From Polyangia bacterium (lineage in GTDB: Bacteria > Myxococcota_A > Polyangia > Polyangiales > JAUICN01): a DNA stretch of 64,000 nucleotides. The stretch covers positions 62,001-126,000 of the forward strand of contig JAUICN010000008.1 in the NCBI GenBank assembly GCA_030427835.1, in the 5' to 3' direction. The notes under the pieces are model-generated. The model did not search any database. It saw only the letters and a list, made by a program, of their open reading frames with translations, and was not told the origin of the DNA. Of the stretch, positions 1-10,425 are shown one piece after another. The translations under genes and the position numbers were made by a program. Each line of letters opens with the position of its first letter. Position 1 is the stretch's first letter.

Positions 1-1160
<1,160 letters not shown>

Positions 1161-1165
1161 TCGAC

Positions 1166-2545
1166 TCAATAACTTCCGCGGCGTTTTCCGTAACGGGATC
1201 GTGTAACCACACCCGCCCCACGATTCACAAAAGCATCGATCCAGGCCGCCTTGTCACCAGCATTGCGTTCCGCCTGCCACGCGTAGCGAAGTTCCACGTG
1301 TTGCAGGGCGGCACGAACGGCGGCTTTTTCGTTGTTGCCGTAAAAACTTTCCCCATCGGGTTTCAAAAACGCCCTGGCGGCATTGTCGCATGCCACCACA
1401 TCCGCACGCTTGCGCCCCGAGCGATCAGACAGGGTCGTATTCACACATTCGGAAGACAACTGCTGCAACATCTGCTGCTTAGGCCACTCGGGATCCACAT
1501 ATCGGCTTTCTGCGCTGAATGTTGGATCGTCCTCTTCCATGACATCACAGAAGTAGTCCACCAAAAACGGAATACCCCCGCAAAGAGCACTCAGCGCGCC
1601 ACCAGAAAGACCAGCGGTCACGGCCAAACACACAGGGGTGCCAATCCCGGCGGAAAGTGCACAGTTGCGCTGCAGCTTGCGATGGGTATCCGCGTAGTCC
1701 TTCGGGTCCCATCCCTCGGCATCGTTGGCCGCAATGGAAACATCCGGGTCCACCCGAGCGCCGTAGTCATTGGAAAGCAATTCCAAATCCTCCGCACTGT
1801 AGGACACCCGGTCCTCCCGCACGATCACCTTTGCACCTGCGTTCAATCGCTCGGCGTAGGAAGCCATGAAGTCGCTCAACTGCAAGGTGTTCAACACCGT
1901 CGCCACCGAAACCACAATCGCGTCCGTGTCCGCCTCCGAGTCCGGCAAGTTCAACGCGTCTTCAATGGCGTCCACAAGCAGGGTAGCCCCATCCAACTCA
2001 GACCAAGTGACCCCCTCAGGCACGTCATATCCCGAAGCCTTTTCCATGGACTCTACCAGCCATTGCGCCATGGCAGTCGCCGCAGACCGCGCCTCCAGGC
2101 CCCGCGCTTGCTGCAAGAAGTTGTCGTCATCGCAGCGGTCATCCATGCCGACTTCAATGAATTTATCCCAACAGGCGTTGGTGTCGCATTCCATGGCAAA
2201 GGACTTTCCATTCGCCACACCCGTGGCGGCGTAGCCAGGGTTATTCTTCGTGGGGTCAATGTACATGACCGCTTTGTAGTCGGGAGACACCGCATCACCG
2301 TCCCCCTGGATCGTCACATTCACTTCCAGGCTAGGGCCAGAAACACCCCCAAAGCGCGTACACAAATCGTCCTCCCGCTTCGCCGTTACCGTCGTGGTCA
2401 CGCGGGTCAGTACCGTTTTTGCATCGTCCACAGGTGCAGAAGATTTTCGGTGGGGATCTGCCACAGCAGAACATCCTCCCATCCACGTCAGCAACGCCAA
2501 TACCACAAACACGGGACGCTTTCGCGTCGTTTCAAGATAAGTCAT
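1166..2545 (-). CDS. Putative outer-envelope lipoprotein, unknown function
   Basis: 459 residues. The N-terminus is a lipoprotein signal: basic TRKRP, hydrophobic VFVVLALLTWMGG, then Cys25 in an MGGC lipobox-like motif, so lipidation and envelope location are likely. The body is acidic and has several cysteines that could form disulfides; I recognise no catalytic motif. A small-residue-rich stretch (ALSAGIGTPVCLAVTAGLSGGALSALC is its extent, around residues 295-320) could be membrane-associated. The ATG start is supported by AAGGAG about 8 nt upstream (2553-2558 on the minus strand). It sits alone between the convergent proS and a minus-strand chorismatase-like gene 246 bp upstream; that gap shows nothing else. 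Confidence 0.72.
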   Translation of the reverse strand: MTYLETTRKRPVFVVLALLTWMGGCSAVADPHRKSSAPVDDAKTVLTRVTTTVTAKREDDLCTRFGGVSGPSLEVNVTIQGDGDAVSPDYKAVMYIDPTKNNPGYAATGVANGKSFAMECDTNACWDKFIEVGMDDRCDDDNFLQQARGLEARSAATAMAQWLVESMEKASGYDVPEGVTWSELDGATLLVDAIEDALNLPDSEADTDAIVVSVATVLNTLQLSDFMASYAERLNAGAKVIVREDRVSYSAEDLELLSNDYGARVDPDVSIAANDAEGWDPKDYADTHRKLQRNCALSAGIGTPVCLAVTAGLSGGALSALCGGIPFLVDYFCDVMEEDDPTFSAESRYVDPEWPKQQMLQQLSSECVNTTLSDRSGRKRADVVACDNAARAFLKPDGESFYGNNEKAAVRAALQHVELRYAWQAERNAGDKAAWIDAFVNRGAGVVTRSRYGKRRGSY

Positions 2546-2791
2546 CGGGGGTCTCCTTTAGTGAAGCAAGCCATCCGAACCCAAAGGTCCGCCCCCTCCC
2601 TCCGCAATCCATTCATTGCATCAGATGTGCCAACCCAACCTTCTATTCATTTCCCAGCAAAGACGCCCCACGAACCGAAACCCGGACAGGAAAACATGAT
2701 CCCTTGGCCACAACAGGCCCCAGAGTGGCACACACAGACACAACGGCTACGCGGTCAGCGGGGTGGTTCAGCGCGGCTGGAGTGCTGTGCC

Positions 2792-4309
2792 TTACCGAGC
2801 GATACCTTCAATTTCCACCAGAAACCCAGGTCGGCAGATATCATCATGGAGGTAGATCACATCCGCCGTCTTCAAGGTTTGCTCAACCACACCCTTCACC
2901 CTCGCGAAGTCTTCCCTATTTTTGATGTACACACGCACACCCGTAAAGTTCTCCAATTGAAACGATGCCTGAGGGTCAAACAAACGCAACAACGGCTGGG
3001 AGATAAGAGCCTCGATATTACGAAGCGTCTCTCTTGTTTGCTCCTCCACATCACCCTCATGTGCAACCTCTTCCCCAAGCAAACTTGCGGTACCCGCCAC
3101 CCAAATCTCTGGGCCACCCGAATGCAAATGCAGCGTACCCCTGGCCGACACAGGCGGTTTCGGCCCCCACTTGCGCGAGTATTCCTCAAAGGGTTTCTGC
3201 CTGGGGTTCTCAATGGAAACCACATCGTACCGTGAGAAGATAGCCTCGATAATCAGCGGGCCGTCAAACGATCCAATAGCCGTCGCTGCCGGGCGCTTGG
3301 GCATTCCATCCTTACGTTTCGGGCCAAACGCCTCCCACGCCTCCCACCGACCCAAGTTGAACTCCCGGTACCGCTCACGTCCCTCCACCTTCAAGATGTG
3401 GGGAATGTAATTCCACGCCCGCAAAAAGTTCATCCCGGGAGATCGGTCCAAGCGATCAAAAATCTTTTTGTACGCCTCAAAAGCCGCACGCTGCAGGCCA
3501 CCATACTTCGCCTCATCGTGCACCACCCGCACAAAGGAATAGTCCCGCGTGCGAAGCTCATAGACATCCTCCCGTTGCTCTCGCACAACGTCGACGCCCA
3601 GGGGCATCGTGAACACTTCCATATTCGATCCACCAAAAACAGGGATTGCAACAGACTGCCCAGGAACCCGGGTGTCAAACGTCTCCGCAAACCGAGAGAC
3701 GTTGGTAGCAAGGCCCGCGTACTCCGGCGATTCAGCAACCGTCGTCTGCCGAATCAAGCGGTGTTTCGTATTGGCAAGAAGGTGGTTGAGAATCCCCTGT
3801 CGGACAACAGGGTGAACCACCGCCATCGTATCGTTGTGAGTAAACCTCCTGGTGAAGGTCGTCCAAACAATATTCTCAAGGCTGTTTGCAAACCGCTGTA
3901 CGTCCTGCTCGTGAATCGATCCCACCGTTTGATTCACCCCGTCAAACACAGCAGCAGTCGCCGCACCCAAGGACACCGGGTGGCTCGATTTACAACGAAA
4001 CCCCTTCTCAGACTGGGACAGATAGAACGCACCCTGATAGGAGATTACCCTAAACCATTGGGTCGAGTTCTCCCGGTCTCCACGCTTGTACAACAGGACA
4101 GGAACTCCCTGAAACAAAATCCCGGCCGCCCAGTCGTACATGTTCCACATGCTGCGGTCGGAACATTGAGACCTCGAAACATCGCCCTCACCCGGGTCCC
4201 CACCCACTTGCAGCATGACTCCATCACTGCCCTTGAGTTCCCAGGCAAGACCTTCGACGCTTGACCCTCGCAAAATACATACCTCTCGGCTGCCCAATGC
4301 GCTCACCAA
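2792..4309 (-). CDS. Chorismatase-like protein (FkbO/Hyg5/XanB2 family) with a long N-terminal extension
   Basis: 505 residues. The C-terminal half (about 225-505) carries the signature order of FkbO/Hyg5/XanB2 chorismatases: RAWNYIP (297-303), RYREFNLGR (313-321), AATAIG (341-346), ENPRQ (367-371), VAGTAS (404-409) and CRPGFLVEIEG (492-502). That family hydrolyses chorismate to dihydroxybenzoate-type or 3-/4-hydroxybenzoate products feeding polyketide starters or aryl pigments; the exact product cannot be read from sequence. Known members are about 340 residues. Here about 200 extra N-terminal residues show no motif I recognise (a Trp/Tyr-rich patch at 54-92). No biosynthetic neighbours are present, so the pathway is unknown. 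The start is uncertain: no clear Shine-Dalgarno precedes the ATG, and an in-frame internal start is possible. Confidence 0.7.
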   Translation of the reverse strand: MVSALGSREVCILRGSSVEGLAWELKGSDGVMLQVGGDPGEGDVSRSQCSDRSMWNMYDWAAGILFQGVPVLLYKRGDRENSTQWFRVISYQGAFYLSQSEKGFRCKSSHPVSLGAATAAVFDGVNQTVGSIHEQDVQRFANSLENIVWTTFTRRFTHNDTMAVVHPVVRQGILNHLLANTKHRLIRQTTVAESPEYAGLATNVSRFAETFDTRVPGQSVAIPVFGGSNMEVFTMPLGVDVVREQREDVYELRTRDYSFVRVVHDEAKYGGLQRAAFEAYKKIFDRLDRSPGMNFLRAWNYIPHILKVEGRERYREFNLGRWEAWEAFGPKRKDGMPKRPAATAIGSFDGPLIIEAIFSRYDVVSIENPRQKPFEEYSRKWGPKPPVSARGTLHLHSGGPEIWVAGTASLLGEEVAHEGDVEEQTRETLRNIEALISQPLLRLFDPQASFQLENFTGVRVYIKNREDFARVKGVVEQTLKTADVIYLHDDICRPGFLVEIEGIAR

Positions 4310-4343
4310 CCCATGTGATCGTCAGCAACAACGGCTCCCTACA

Positions 4344-4503
4344 GCGCACCTCATTTGAGATGATTGAGAGTTTGACCGCAGTAGATTTGGTTTTGGAGCG
4401 AGGAGGCGCGCGCAGGCGTAGCCAAAGCTACGGCGAGCACGTACGACAAAGCTCCAGGGCCAAAGATCAAGGTCAAAACTCGATCAGATCGAATGAGGTG
4501 CGC
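4344..4503. repeat. Long imperfect inverted-repeat element (MITE/REP-like) with a central hairpin
   Basis: In the non-coding gap between the chorismatase-like gene and slt (4310-4640), arms at 4344-4399 and 4451-4503 are imperfect inverted copies. The outer 11 bp match exactly (GCGCACCTCAT / ATGAGGTGCGC) and both arms contain TTTGG/CCAAA and GGAGC/GCTCC blocks. The centre has its own perfect hairpin, CGTAGC-CAAA-GCTACG (4417-4432). No reading frame of note lies inside. It may be a miniature inverted-repeat transposon, a dispersed repeat, or a structured RNA. Confidence 0.7.
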
Positions 4504-4601
4504 AATAGTGGTCGAATAAAATCCTGCGGCCGCACGTTCCTATGTTGCGGTCCCCCTTTCCCCAGAGGCGGGCACATGGAACGACTTTCTTTTCAGTAAA
4601 C

Positions 4602-4629
4602 TTGCTAAGTTTTCCTTCTTGGCTACAAT
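4602..4629 (+). promoter_or_regulatory. Candidate sigma70-type promoter of slt
   Basis: TTGCTA (4602-4607), a 16-bp spacer, then TACAAT (4624-4629) in a locally AT-rich stretch. The predicted start site, near 4636, is only about 5 nt before the GTG chosen for slt at 4641, so the mRNA would be almost leaderless. An upstream in-frame ATG at 4542 lies before this promoter and would be excluded if the promoter is real. Confidence 0.5.
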
Positions 4630-4640
4630 TTTTAAATAGG

Positions 4641-7169
4641 GTGAGATCTAGCAAACGGCATTTTTGGGTTTTCTTCAGTGTTTTTGGACTTTTAGGTCCG
4701 AAAGCACAGGCCTGGGAGCCGCCGATTTTGGCCCCCACATGGTCGGTAACACACCTACAATGTGTGTCTCCAGAGTACCTAGAACAGGTACCTCCCATGT
4801 GTATGCCCGGCAGCCCCGTCGTGCCCGTCCATGCGGGCACCAGCGCACCCGCAACGAAGCAGGCGCCGACCGAAATACCGGAACACCCGCGGGAACTACC
4901 CTCGGAAACCCCACTGCAACACCTCCGTACCCTCCAGGAGGAACACCCCGAGGTGGCCGACCGGTTTGCCCTCCAGGAGGGGCAATGGCTGCTTGAGAAC
5001 GGCGACCCCAAACAGGCCGCCACCGCGTTTGAACGGGCCCGCGAAAGCGTCGACAGCACCACCCGCACACGCGCGGCCGTGGGCTACCTTGAGGCCCACA
5101 TTGCCGCAGGCCACCCCGATGCCGAGGACAACCTCCACCGTCTGTTGCGCCGCTACCCCCACCTGTCCCAGGTTTCACGCTTGCGCCTCCAGCTCGCGGA
5201 ATCCTGGGAAGAAAAAAGCCCCCGCCGAGCCATCGCCGCCTACCGCAACATTGAACTGTCCGAGGCCGGCAACCCCATCGCCCTAGAAGCACGGCAGCAC
5301 CTGGATAGGTTGGCCACCGCAGGGCACCGGGTGCCCGAGCTCTCCGTGGACGACCGCATCCGCCAGGCCAAACGCTTTGCACTCACCGGCCTACTCACCA
5401 CAGCCACCACCGCGGCCGAAGAGTTGCGCGCCCGTCCCGGCCTCACCCCAGAGCAATCCACCACACTGGAACTCCTGCTCGGTGACATCGCCCGACGGCA
5501 AGCCCGTTGGGAAGACGCCCGAACCCACCGCACCATCGCCCGGGTGCAAGCCGTGACCCACCATCTGGAGGATCACATCAAGGAGGCCGACCACCTTCTC
5601 GGTGCCGCCCAGGCCGCCACCGCACGGCAACGGGAGGGCGCCCTTCAACGGTTGCAATCCATCCGCGGAAACAAACGTTTCAGTCAACTCAAGCCCGTAC
5701 AGTTGATCCGCATCATTCAAATCGCCGCACCCGCCCAACTGTTGGATTGGCTAGAACCTGCGGTCGCCGCATTTCGTACCCAAACCCGCATTCGCGTGGC
5801 CACCCGGTTTGCAACCGCCATGCGCACCGTGGGCACCCTTCCCGATGCCCAACTCATCCCCTGGCTCGAGGAACTTCGGGAAGAACGTCAACTTCACATC
5901 CCCGCCACCTACCACCTCGCCCGCGCCCTGGAGCGCACCGGCGACTACGCCAACGCCCAGGTATTGTACCAGGAGCTCACCCTCACCGGCACCGCCCACG
6001 AGCGCTACTACGCCATCCTCGCCGAGCAACAGTTGCAATCCGTCCACCTTGCCTTGAGTTGCAAGTGTAGCCCAGAAGCATTCAACCACGTGGACGCAAG
6101 CGGGGCCACGCCAAGCGGCGGGCCAGGCCAGGCCACCCGCCCCCTCTACGCATCGCTTGTACTTCCCTTGCCTCCTGAGCAAAGCGCCACAGCCCCTTCC
6201 CACATGGAGGGTTTCTTTGAGCACGACTTCAGGGTGCTGGACCAACTGCACCAACAACTACCCCAGAACGCCCACACCGTGCGCATGTCCACCGCCCGCA
6301 TGCTCGAGGCGCTCAAACCTTTGGCAGAGGTACACGGCGAAGCCTACCCCTGGCTGCCCCGCGCCATCACCCTACTCGAACTGGGTGAAACGCAAGCCGC
6401 TTCCCAGGAAATCGGTGAAGTCTACCTGGCCTGGCGTGCCGCCCGGGGCCATGCACTGCCCGGCTCGGGTTATGAAGCCGTACTTCGCGGCAAGGAACGC
6501 CCCCGCCAACCCCTCTCCTACGCCACCAAGAAACAACGCCTCAAACTCACCTCCCACGACCGCACCGTGCTGGCCCGCGTGGCCTCGTCCCTCCAGCAGG
6601 AGGGCACCGCCGTGGGATTTGCGGGGATCCAACGCCTCAACGACCACCCCCGGGCGTACCAAGGCACAGCCGAGCTCGCCGCACAGCAGTACGGGCTCGA
6701 TCCAAACCTCCTGCACGGCGTCATGCGTGTGGAAAGCGTGTTCCAGCGCAACATCGTCTCCTACGCCGGTGCCGTGGGCCTCATGCAAATCATGCCCCGC
6801 ACCGGCGCCCGCATCGCCCATGCCCTGGGCGATGCGGACTTCACCACCACAGACCTTCTCGACCCCGAGACCAACCTCACCTTCGCCGCCTGGTACCTCG
6901 CGTCGCTCATCCAACGTTTTGAGGGCCACCTGCCGCTCGCCATCGCCTCCTACAACGGCGGCCCCCACAACGTGCGCCAGTGGATCCAGGAACAATCCCC
7001 CACCATGCCGCTCGACGCCTTTTTGGAACTCATCCCCTTCACCCAGACCCACCGCTACGTCCGCCGCGTGCTCACCCACTACGCCGCCTACCGCGCCCAA
7101 ATGAACCTCCCCATGCAGCACATCCACCTCACCCTCCCCCACCTCGGCACCGACCCTGTTGGTTTTTGA
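4641..7169 (+). CDS. slt: Soluble-type lytic murein transglycosylase (Slt family)
   Basis: 842 residues from GTG 4641 (an in-frame ATG at 4542 would give 875). Cleaves the glycan strands of peptidoglycan in the periplasm. The GTG start gives a clean signal peptide: basic RSSKRH, hydrophobic FWVFFSVFGLLG, cleavage after AQA. Next comes a long helical, TPR-like superhelix (about 90-620). The C-terminal transglycosylase SLT domain (about 680-830) has the catalytic Glu in RVESVFQRN (codon 6732-6734), then GAVGLMQIMP and ASYNGGPHNVRQW, as in Slt70/GH23. Possible roles are wall turnover or making room for envelope structures; nothing ties it directly to the flagellar genes 20 kb downstream. Confidence 0.9.
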   Translation: MRSSKRHFWVFFSVFGLLGPKAQAWEPPILAPTWSVTHLQCVSPEYLEQVPPMCMPGSPVVPVHAGTSAPATKQAPTEIPEHPRELPSETPLQHLRTLQEEHPEVADRFALQEGQWLLENGDPKQAATAFERARESVDSTTRTRAAVGYLEAHIAAGHPDAEDNLHRLLRRYPHLSQVSRLRLQLAESWEEKSPRRAIAAYRNIELSEAGNPIALEARQHLDRLATAGHRVPELSVDDRIRQAKRFALTGLLTTATTAAEELRARPGLTPEQSTTLELLLGDIARRQARWEDARTHRTIARVQAVTHHLEDHIKEADHLLGAAQAATARQREGALQRLQSIRGNKRFSQLKPVQLIRIIQIAAPAQLLDWLEPAVAAFRTQTRIRVATRFATAMRTVGTLPDAQLIPWLEELREERQLHIPATYHLARALERTGDYANAQVLYQELTLTGTAHERYYAILAEQQLQSVHLALSCKCSPEAFNHVDASGATPSGGPGQATRPLYASLVLPLPPEQSATAPSHMEGFFEHDFRVLDQLHQQLPQNAHTVRMSTARMLEALKPLAEVHGEAYPWLPRAITLLELGETQAASQEIGEVYLAWRAARGHALPGSGYEAVLRGKERPRQPLSYATKKQRLKLTSHDRTVLARVASSLQQEGTAVGFAGIQRLNDHPRAYQGTAELAAQQYGLDPNLLHGVMRVESVFQRNIVSYAGAVGLMQIMPRTGARIAHALGDADFTTTDLLDPETNLTFAAWYLASLIQRFEGHLPLAIASYNGGPHNVRQWIQEQSPTMPLDAFLELIPFTQTHRYVRRVLTHYAAYRAQMNLPMQHIHLTLPHLGTDPVGF

Positions 7170-7184
7170 CAATCGGCTTCTGAG

Positions 7185-7254
7185 TTTCTGGGAAACCTGG
7201 CGAGGTTTCCCCGTCGCGACGGCACAGCCGTCGACTCCTCACCTTCACCGCACG
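7185..7254. repeat. REP-like double-hairpin element, single copy
   Basis: Just downstream of slt. Hairpin one is GGGAAACCT-GGCG-AGGTTTCCC (7190-7211), hairpin two is CGACGGC-ACA-GCCGTCG (7217-7233), followed by a conserved tail CTCCTCACC. The same layout, in reverse orientation, forms the 89-bp units at 61999-62265, with roughly 80% identity over about 70 bp by eye. No U-run follows on the + strand, so this is not a classical intrinsic terminator. The rest of the 7170-7430 gap shows nothing except the promoter-like bases before the next gene. Confidence 0.72.
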
Positions 7255-7430
7255 GATCCATTCGGATCCGCCGGAATCCATGGTGTGATTCAGTTTCCGC
7301 ACGAGCCGAATAGGGGAAACTGGCGTCTGAAAACACGGCGTCTGACCGCACGAAAACCCTTAAAATCGCAGGGACACACCTTGTCGGTTTCCTAACACAA
7401 GGGTGAGAAACAAGTTACACTCCACCCCCA

Positions 7431-9500
7431 ATGGGACCTGCCCGCGCAATCCTGGCCTGCTGGGTGGCCACCGGCCTACTCGCTCCGTCAGCCGCCCACG
7501 CCCAACGGACACCCCTGTCCCAGTCCAGCCTTGTCCTCCCCATCTCCGATGCCACCATGGCCCAGTCCGCACAGGTGTTTGCAGAAGGCCTCCATGGGGC
7601 ACTCAAAGGCCACGGCTACCCCACGCTCCCCCAGGAAGCCTACGTCAGCGCGTTTCGCCAGCGGCACTCCCGTGAACCGGCCACCCTCACGGAGGAACAC
7701 AAAACCTACCTAAAGCGGTGCAACGCACGCGCCCTGGGCCACGTCGCCTACGGCCGCACGCGCCAGGGCATTCAACTCGCCCAGGCGTGCCTAAGCGAAG
7801 TCGACCACCTCGTTGAAGCCATCAACCAGGACCTCAGTGCCGAGCAAGACCTACTGGACACCTGCATGCACATCGTCCGGGGGCACCGCCAACCAGGTCG
7901 GGTACGGCAAGCCATCGAACAGGCAATCGAGTGCCGAAGATTAGCGCCCCGCGCCCGGCCCAACCCAAAGGTCCACTACCCACCCGCCATGGCCTGCTAC
8001 CGACAGGCGGCCCACCCCGAACAATATGTCAACACGGCAACGCTCACCATCCACGGAGCAAGGAACGACTGCGTCGCATACGTGGACGGCCACCGACAGG
8101 GCAACACCCCCTTTGCCCTGCACAATGCCCCCAGCGGCACCTACCGCGTGCAAGTCCGGTGCGGCTACTTCTTCCCGCCAGGAAGGGTACACAACGTGGT
8201 ACTCGGAGCCCAGGACACCTCGGTGTACATCGATCCCTACTACGATCAAGCAATTCGGACCGACAACGGCCCACTTGCACTTGAAATCGAAGCCACCGAC
8301 TCATCCTACCGATACACCTACGCCTTCTACACCGCCCGCGTGCTCTCCGTCGCACACCTATGGACCGTGTACGTCGATCCCAATGGCAACGTTCAGATCA
8401 ATCTCATCAATATGCAAACAGGCGACGTACAGGCCACCCTCTGGATGAATGCATCCGAACACCGCGGGCGCATCGATCAAGTCATGGATCAGTGGCTCTC
8501 GCGCGACCCACAACCCGACCATGCACCCACCGCCGCACCCACCGCGGGCGTTACCACACCGCCCAACCTGGATTTCCGAGGTATCGCCACCCAAACCAAC
8601 GGCAAACTGGGCCCCGGCATACCCGTCACGCCCTGGCTCTACGACAACCCCACCGACGTGCTCACCTACGCGGTGGCCAAGCACTTCGGCCACGCCCCTG
8701 GGCTCACGCCCCTGGGAGGGGGAGGCCCCATGTTCCTGCTCAATACGCCCTACCAAAAAGAAGCCTTCCGTACTGCTAGAGAAAAGCAGCAACAGGCACG
8801 CGCACGGGCCGGCATCCACACACCCCGCCAGCCACACCCCCGCCAGCCACGCCGTGCCACCCGTGCCGAGCGCAGGCGGCAGCGTGCGGAACAACGGGGC
8901 CCAGGCACCGTCAACCCATGGCCCTCAATACAGCTCTCCACCGGGCTCGCACTCACCGCCGGCGGGTGGTTCCTGTGGGGCTACCGCGCCGCAGAAGCCA
9001 GCCACGAGCGCAGCACCCGCGTGGGCTACCCCGCACTCAATCTCCTGGGCGCCGGCATCTCCAGCTGGGGCATGGCCGGGCTACTCCAACCCAGTGCCCA
9101 ACAATACAGAACCCAGCAATACAAAACCCAGCAAGCCACCACCCCCGGAACCACCGGCCTACGCAAACACGCCCCCCCCGGCGCCTGGATCGCAGGGGCC
9201 CTGGGCGCCACCGGGCTCACCCTGGCCACCATCTACGCCCTCGACGACGGCCGCTGCCTTGAACGCGACACCCCCACCGGAAGCTGTGTCGTTTTCCGGG
9301 ACTACGCAGGCCTCTCCTGGTCCCTCATCGCCTCCTCGGCCCCCTTCATCACCGTACCCCTGGTCTACTGGCTCACCCCCAAAAACCCAGGTGGGAACCC
9401 AACGGCAAACCCAACGGCAAACACAGGGCACACCACCGTTGTCCCCACCGTCACCGCCCAACCCGGGGGCCTCCACATCGGGCTCACAGGACGTTTCTAA
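7431..9500 (+). CDS. PEGA-domain envelope protein, unknown function
   Basis: 689 residues. The signal peptide is ARAILACWVATGLLAPSAAHA, cleaved before QRTP. An N-terminal region of about 180 residues (LVLPISDATM...) resembles the opening of the two following genes. Around residues 205-245 lies a PEGA-like carbohydrate/wall-associated module (YVDGHRQGNTPFALHNAPSGTYRVQV). A low-complexity Arg/Gln-rich segment (about 450-490) precedes three or four predicted membrane helices (about 500-650). Short in-frame DNA repeats occur near 9100-9135 and 9390-9420. The architecture suits an envelope-anchored adaptor, common in Myxococcota-type genomes. TACACT at 7416-7421 is -10-like and would put transcription start within a few nt of the ATG. 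Confidence 0.7.
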   Translation: MGPARAILACWVATGLLAPSAAHAQRTPLSQSSLVLPISDATMAQSAQVFAEGLHGALKGHGYPTLPQEAYVSAFRQRHSREPATLTEEHKTYLKRCNARALGHVAYGRTRQGIQLAQACLSEVDHLVEAINQDLSAEQDLLDTCMHIVRGHRQPGRVRQAIEQAIECRRLAPRARPNPKVHYPPAMACYRQAAHPEQYVNTATLTIHGARNDCVAYVDGHRQGNTPFALHNAPSGTYRVQVRCGYFFPPGRVHNVVLGAQDTSVYIDPYYDQAIRTDNGPLALEIEATDSSYRYTYAFYTARVLSVAHLWTVYVDPNGNVQINLINMQTGDVQATLWMNASEHRGRIDQVMDQWLSRDPQPDHAPTAAPTAGVTTPPNLDFRGIATQTNGKLGPGIPVTPWLYDNPTDVLTYAVAKHFGHAPGLTPLGGGGPMFLLNTPYQKEAFRTAREKQQQARARAGIHTPRQPHPRQPRRATRAERRRQRAEQRGPGTVNPWPSIQLSTGLALTAGGWFLWGYRAAEASHERSTRVGYPALNLLGAGISSWGMAGLLQPSAQQYRTQQYKTQQATTPGTTGLRKHAPPGAWIAGALGATGLTLATIYALDDGRCLERDTPTGSCVVFRDYAGLSWSLIASSAPFITVPLVYWLTPKNPGGNPTANPTANTGHTTVVPTVTAQPGGLHIGLTGRF

Positions 9501-9560
9501 AAAACCCATCCCACCAAAAAACCCATGTTCACCACCACAAAATCCACTAGGCTACTCCCC

Positions 9561-10346
9561 GTGAACGAGTCAGCTGTGCCCACGTCCACCCCCACCGCCC
9601 TGTTCCTCATCGCATTGGGCCTAGGTTTGAGCACTCAATACACAGCCGCCGCCCAACCATCCGCGACCCAGCTCACCCCCACCCAACACCCGAACGACAA
9701 CCCGGGCATCTGGGTCATGCTGGATCGCACAGGAGACGTGGACGTCATCCCCGCCGAGGTAACCCACGCCGTGCAAGCCGCCCTGGAGTCCGCTCTCCAA
9801 GAAGCAGGCCTCGGCGCCACAGCACCCATCACAGCACAGCAGCGTGCAAGGCGCGCCCCCAACTACAACCCCACCTGCACGACCGAACGCTGCATTGCAG
9901 GCCTCATCAGCGCCCTAGGCGCCACGGGCACCCCCATCGCCGGCGCCATCCAAATCGGCCTCTGGAATGCATCCAGCACCGAAGAACCAACACAAACCTA
10001 CACCATGCAACTCACCCTCCACACCCCCGCCGGCACCCCCTTTGAGGCCTCCCTGGAAGACCCTTCCCCAAACCCCCAAACCCACATCCCAACACTGCTC
10101 GCCCAGGCCCACGCCGCCCTCACAAGAGGCCCAGGCCCCTGGCTCGACATCGAAGGCCACCCCAGAAACGCCCAGGTGTACATTGACGACACCCCCATGG
10201 GCACCCTCCCCTTCCACCAAAAACTCAACCCCGGCACCTACCAAGTCCGCATCCAACTCCCCGGCTACGAAACCCTAAACACCACAACCACCCTAGAAAA
10301 CGACCCCGCCCAAACCGAACACCTCCAAGTCTCCCTACCCAACTAG
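9561..10346 (+). CDS. Secreted PEGA-domain protein, unknown function
   Basis: 261 residues from GTG 9561; an in-frame ATG at 9525 adds 12 residues. I prefer the GTG because TAGGCT (9548-9553) looks like a -10 element placing transcription start close to it; this is not certain. Signal peptide: hydrophobic ALFLIALGLGLSTQYTAAA. The middle has two cysteines (CTTERC) also paired in the next gene. The C-terminal 70 residues are a PEGA module (QVYIDDTPMGTLPFHQKLNPGTYQVRI, then PGYE). It lies 60 bp after a PEGA protein and 79 bp before a related lipoprotein, probably one functional group. No enzyme motif is visible. Confidence 0.72.
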   Translation: MNESAVPTSTPTALFLIALGLGLSTQYTAAAQPSATQLTPTQHPNDNPGIWVMLDRTGDVDVIPAEVTHAVQAALESALQEAGLGATAPITAQQRARRAPNYNPTCTTERCIAGLISALGATGTPIAGAIQIGLWNASSTEEPTQTYTMQLTLHTPAGTPFEASLEDPSPNPQTHIPTLLAQAHAALTRGPGPWLDIEGHPRNAQVYIDDTPMGTLPFHQKLNPGTYQVRIQLPGYETLNTTTTLENDPAQTEHLQVSLPN

Positions 10347-10425
10347 CGCCTTTGTAAAAAAAGGCATGTCCCTCCTGTTGAGAACCACTTTTCCACCGCA
10401 ACTTCGTACCACCTGCGATAGATTC

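Noticed and set aside
4542-4640. ATG 4542 as the slt start
   Set aside because: It would add 33 residues before the signal peptide and lies upstream of the best promoter candidate (4602-4629).
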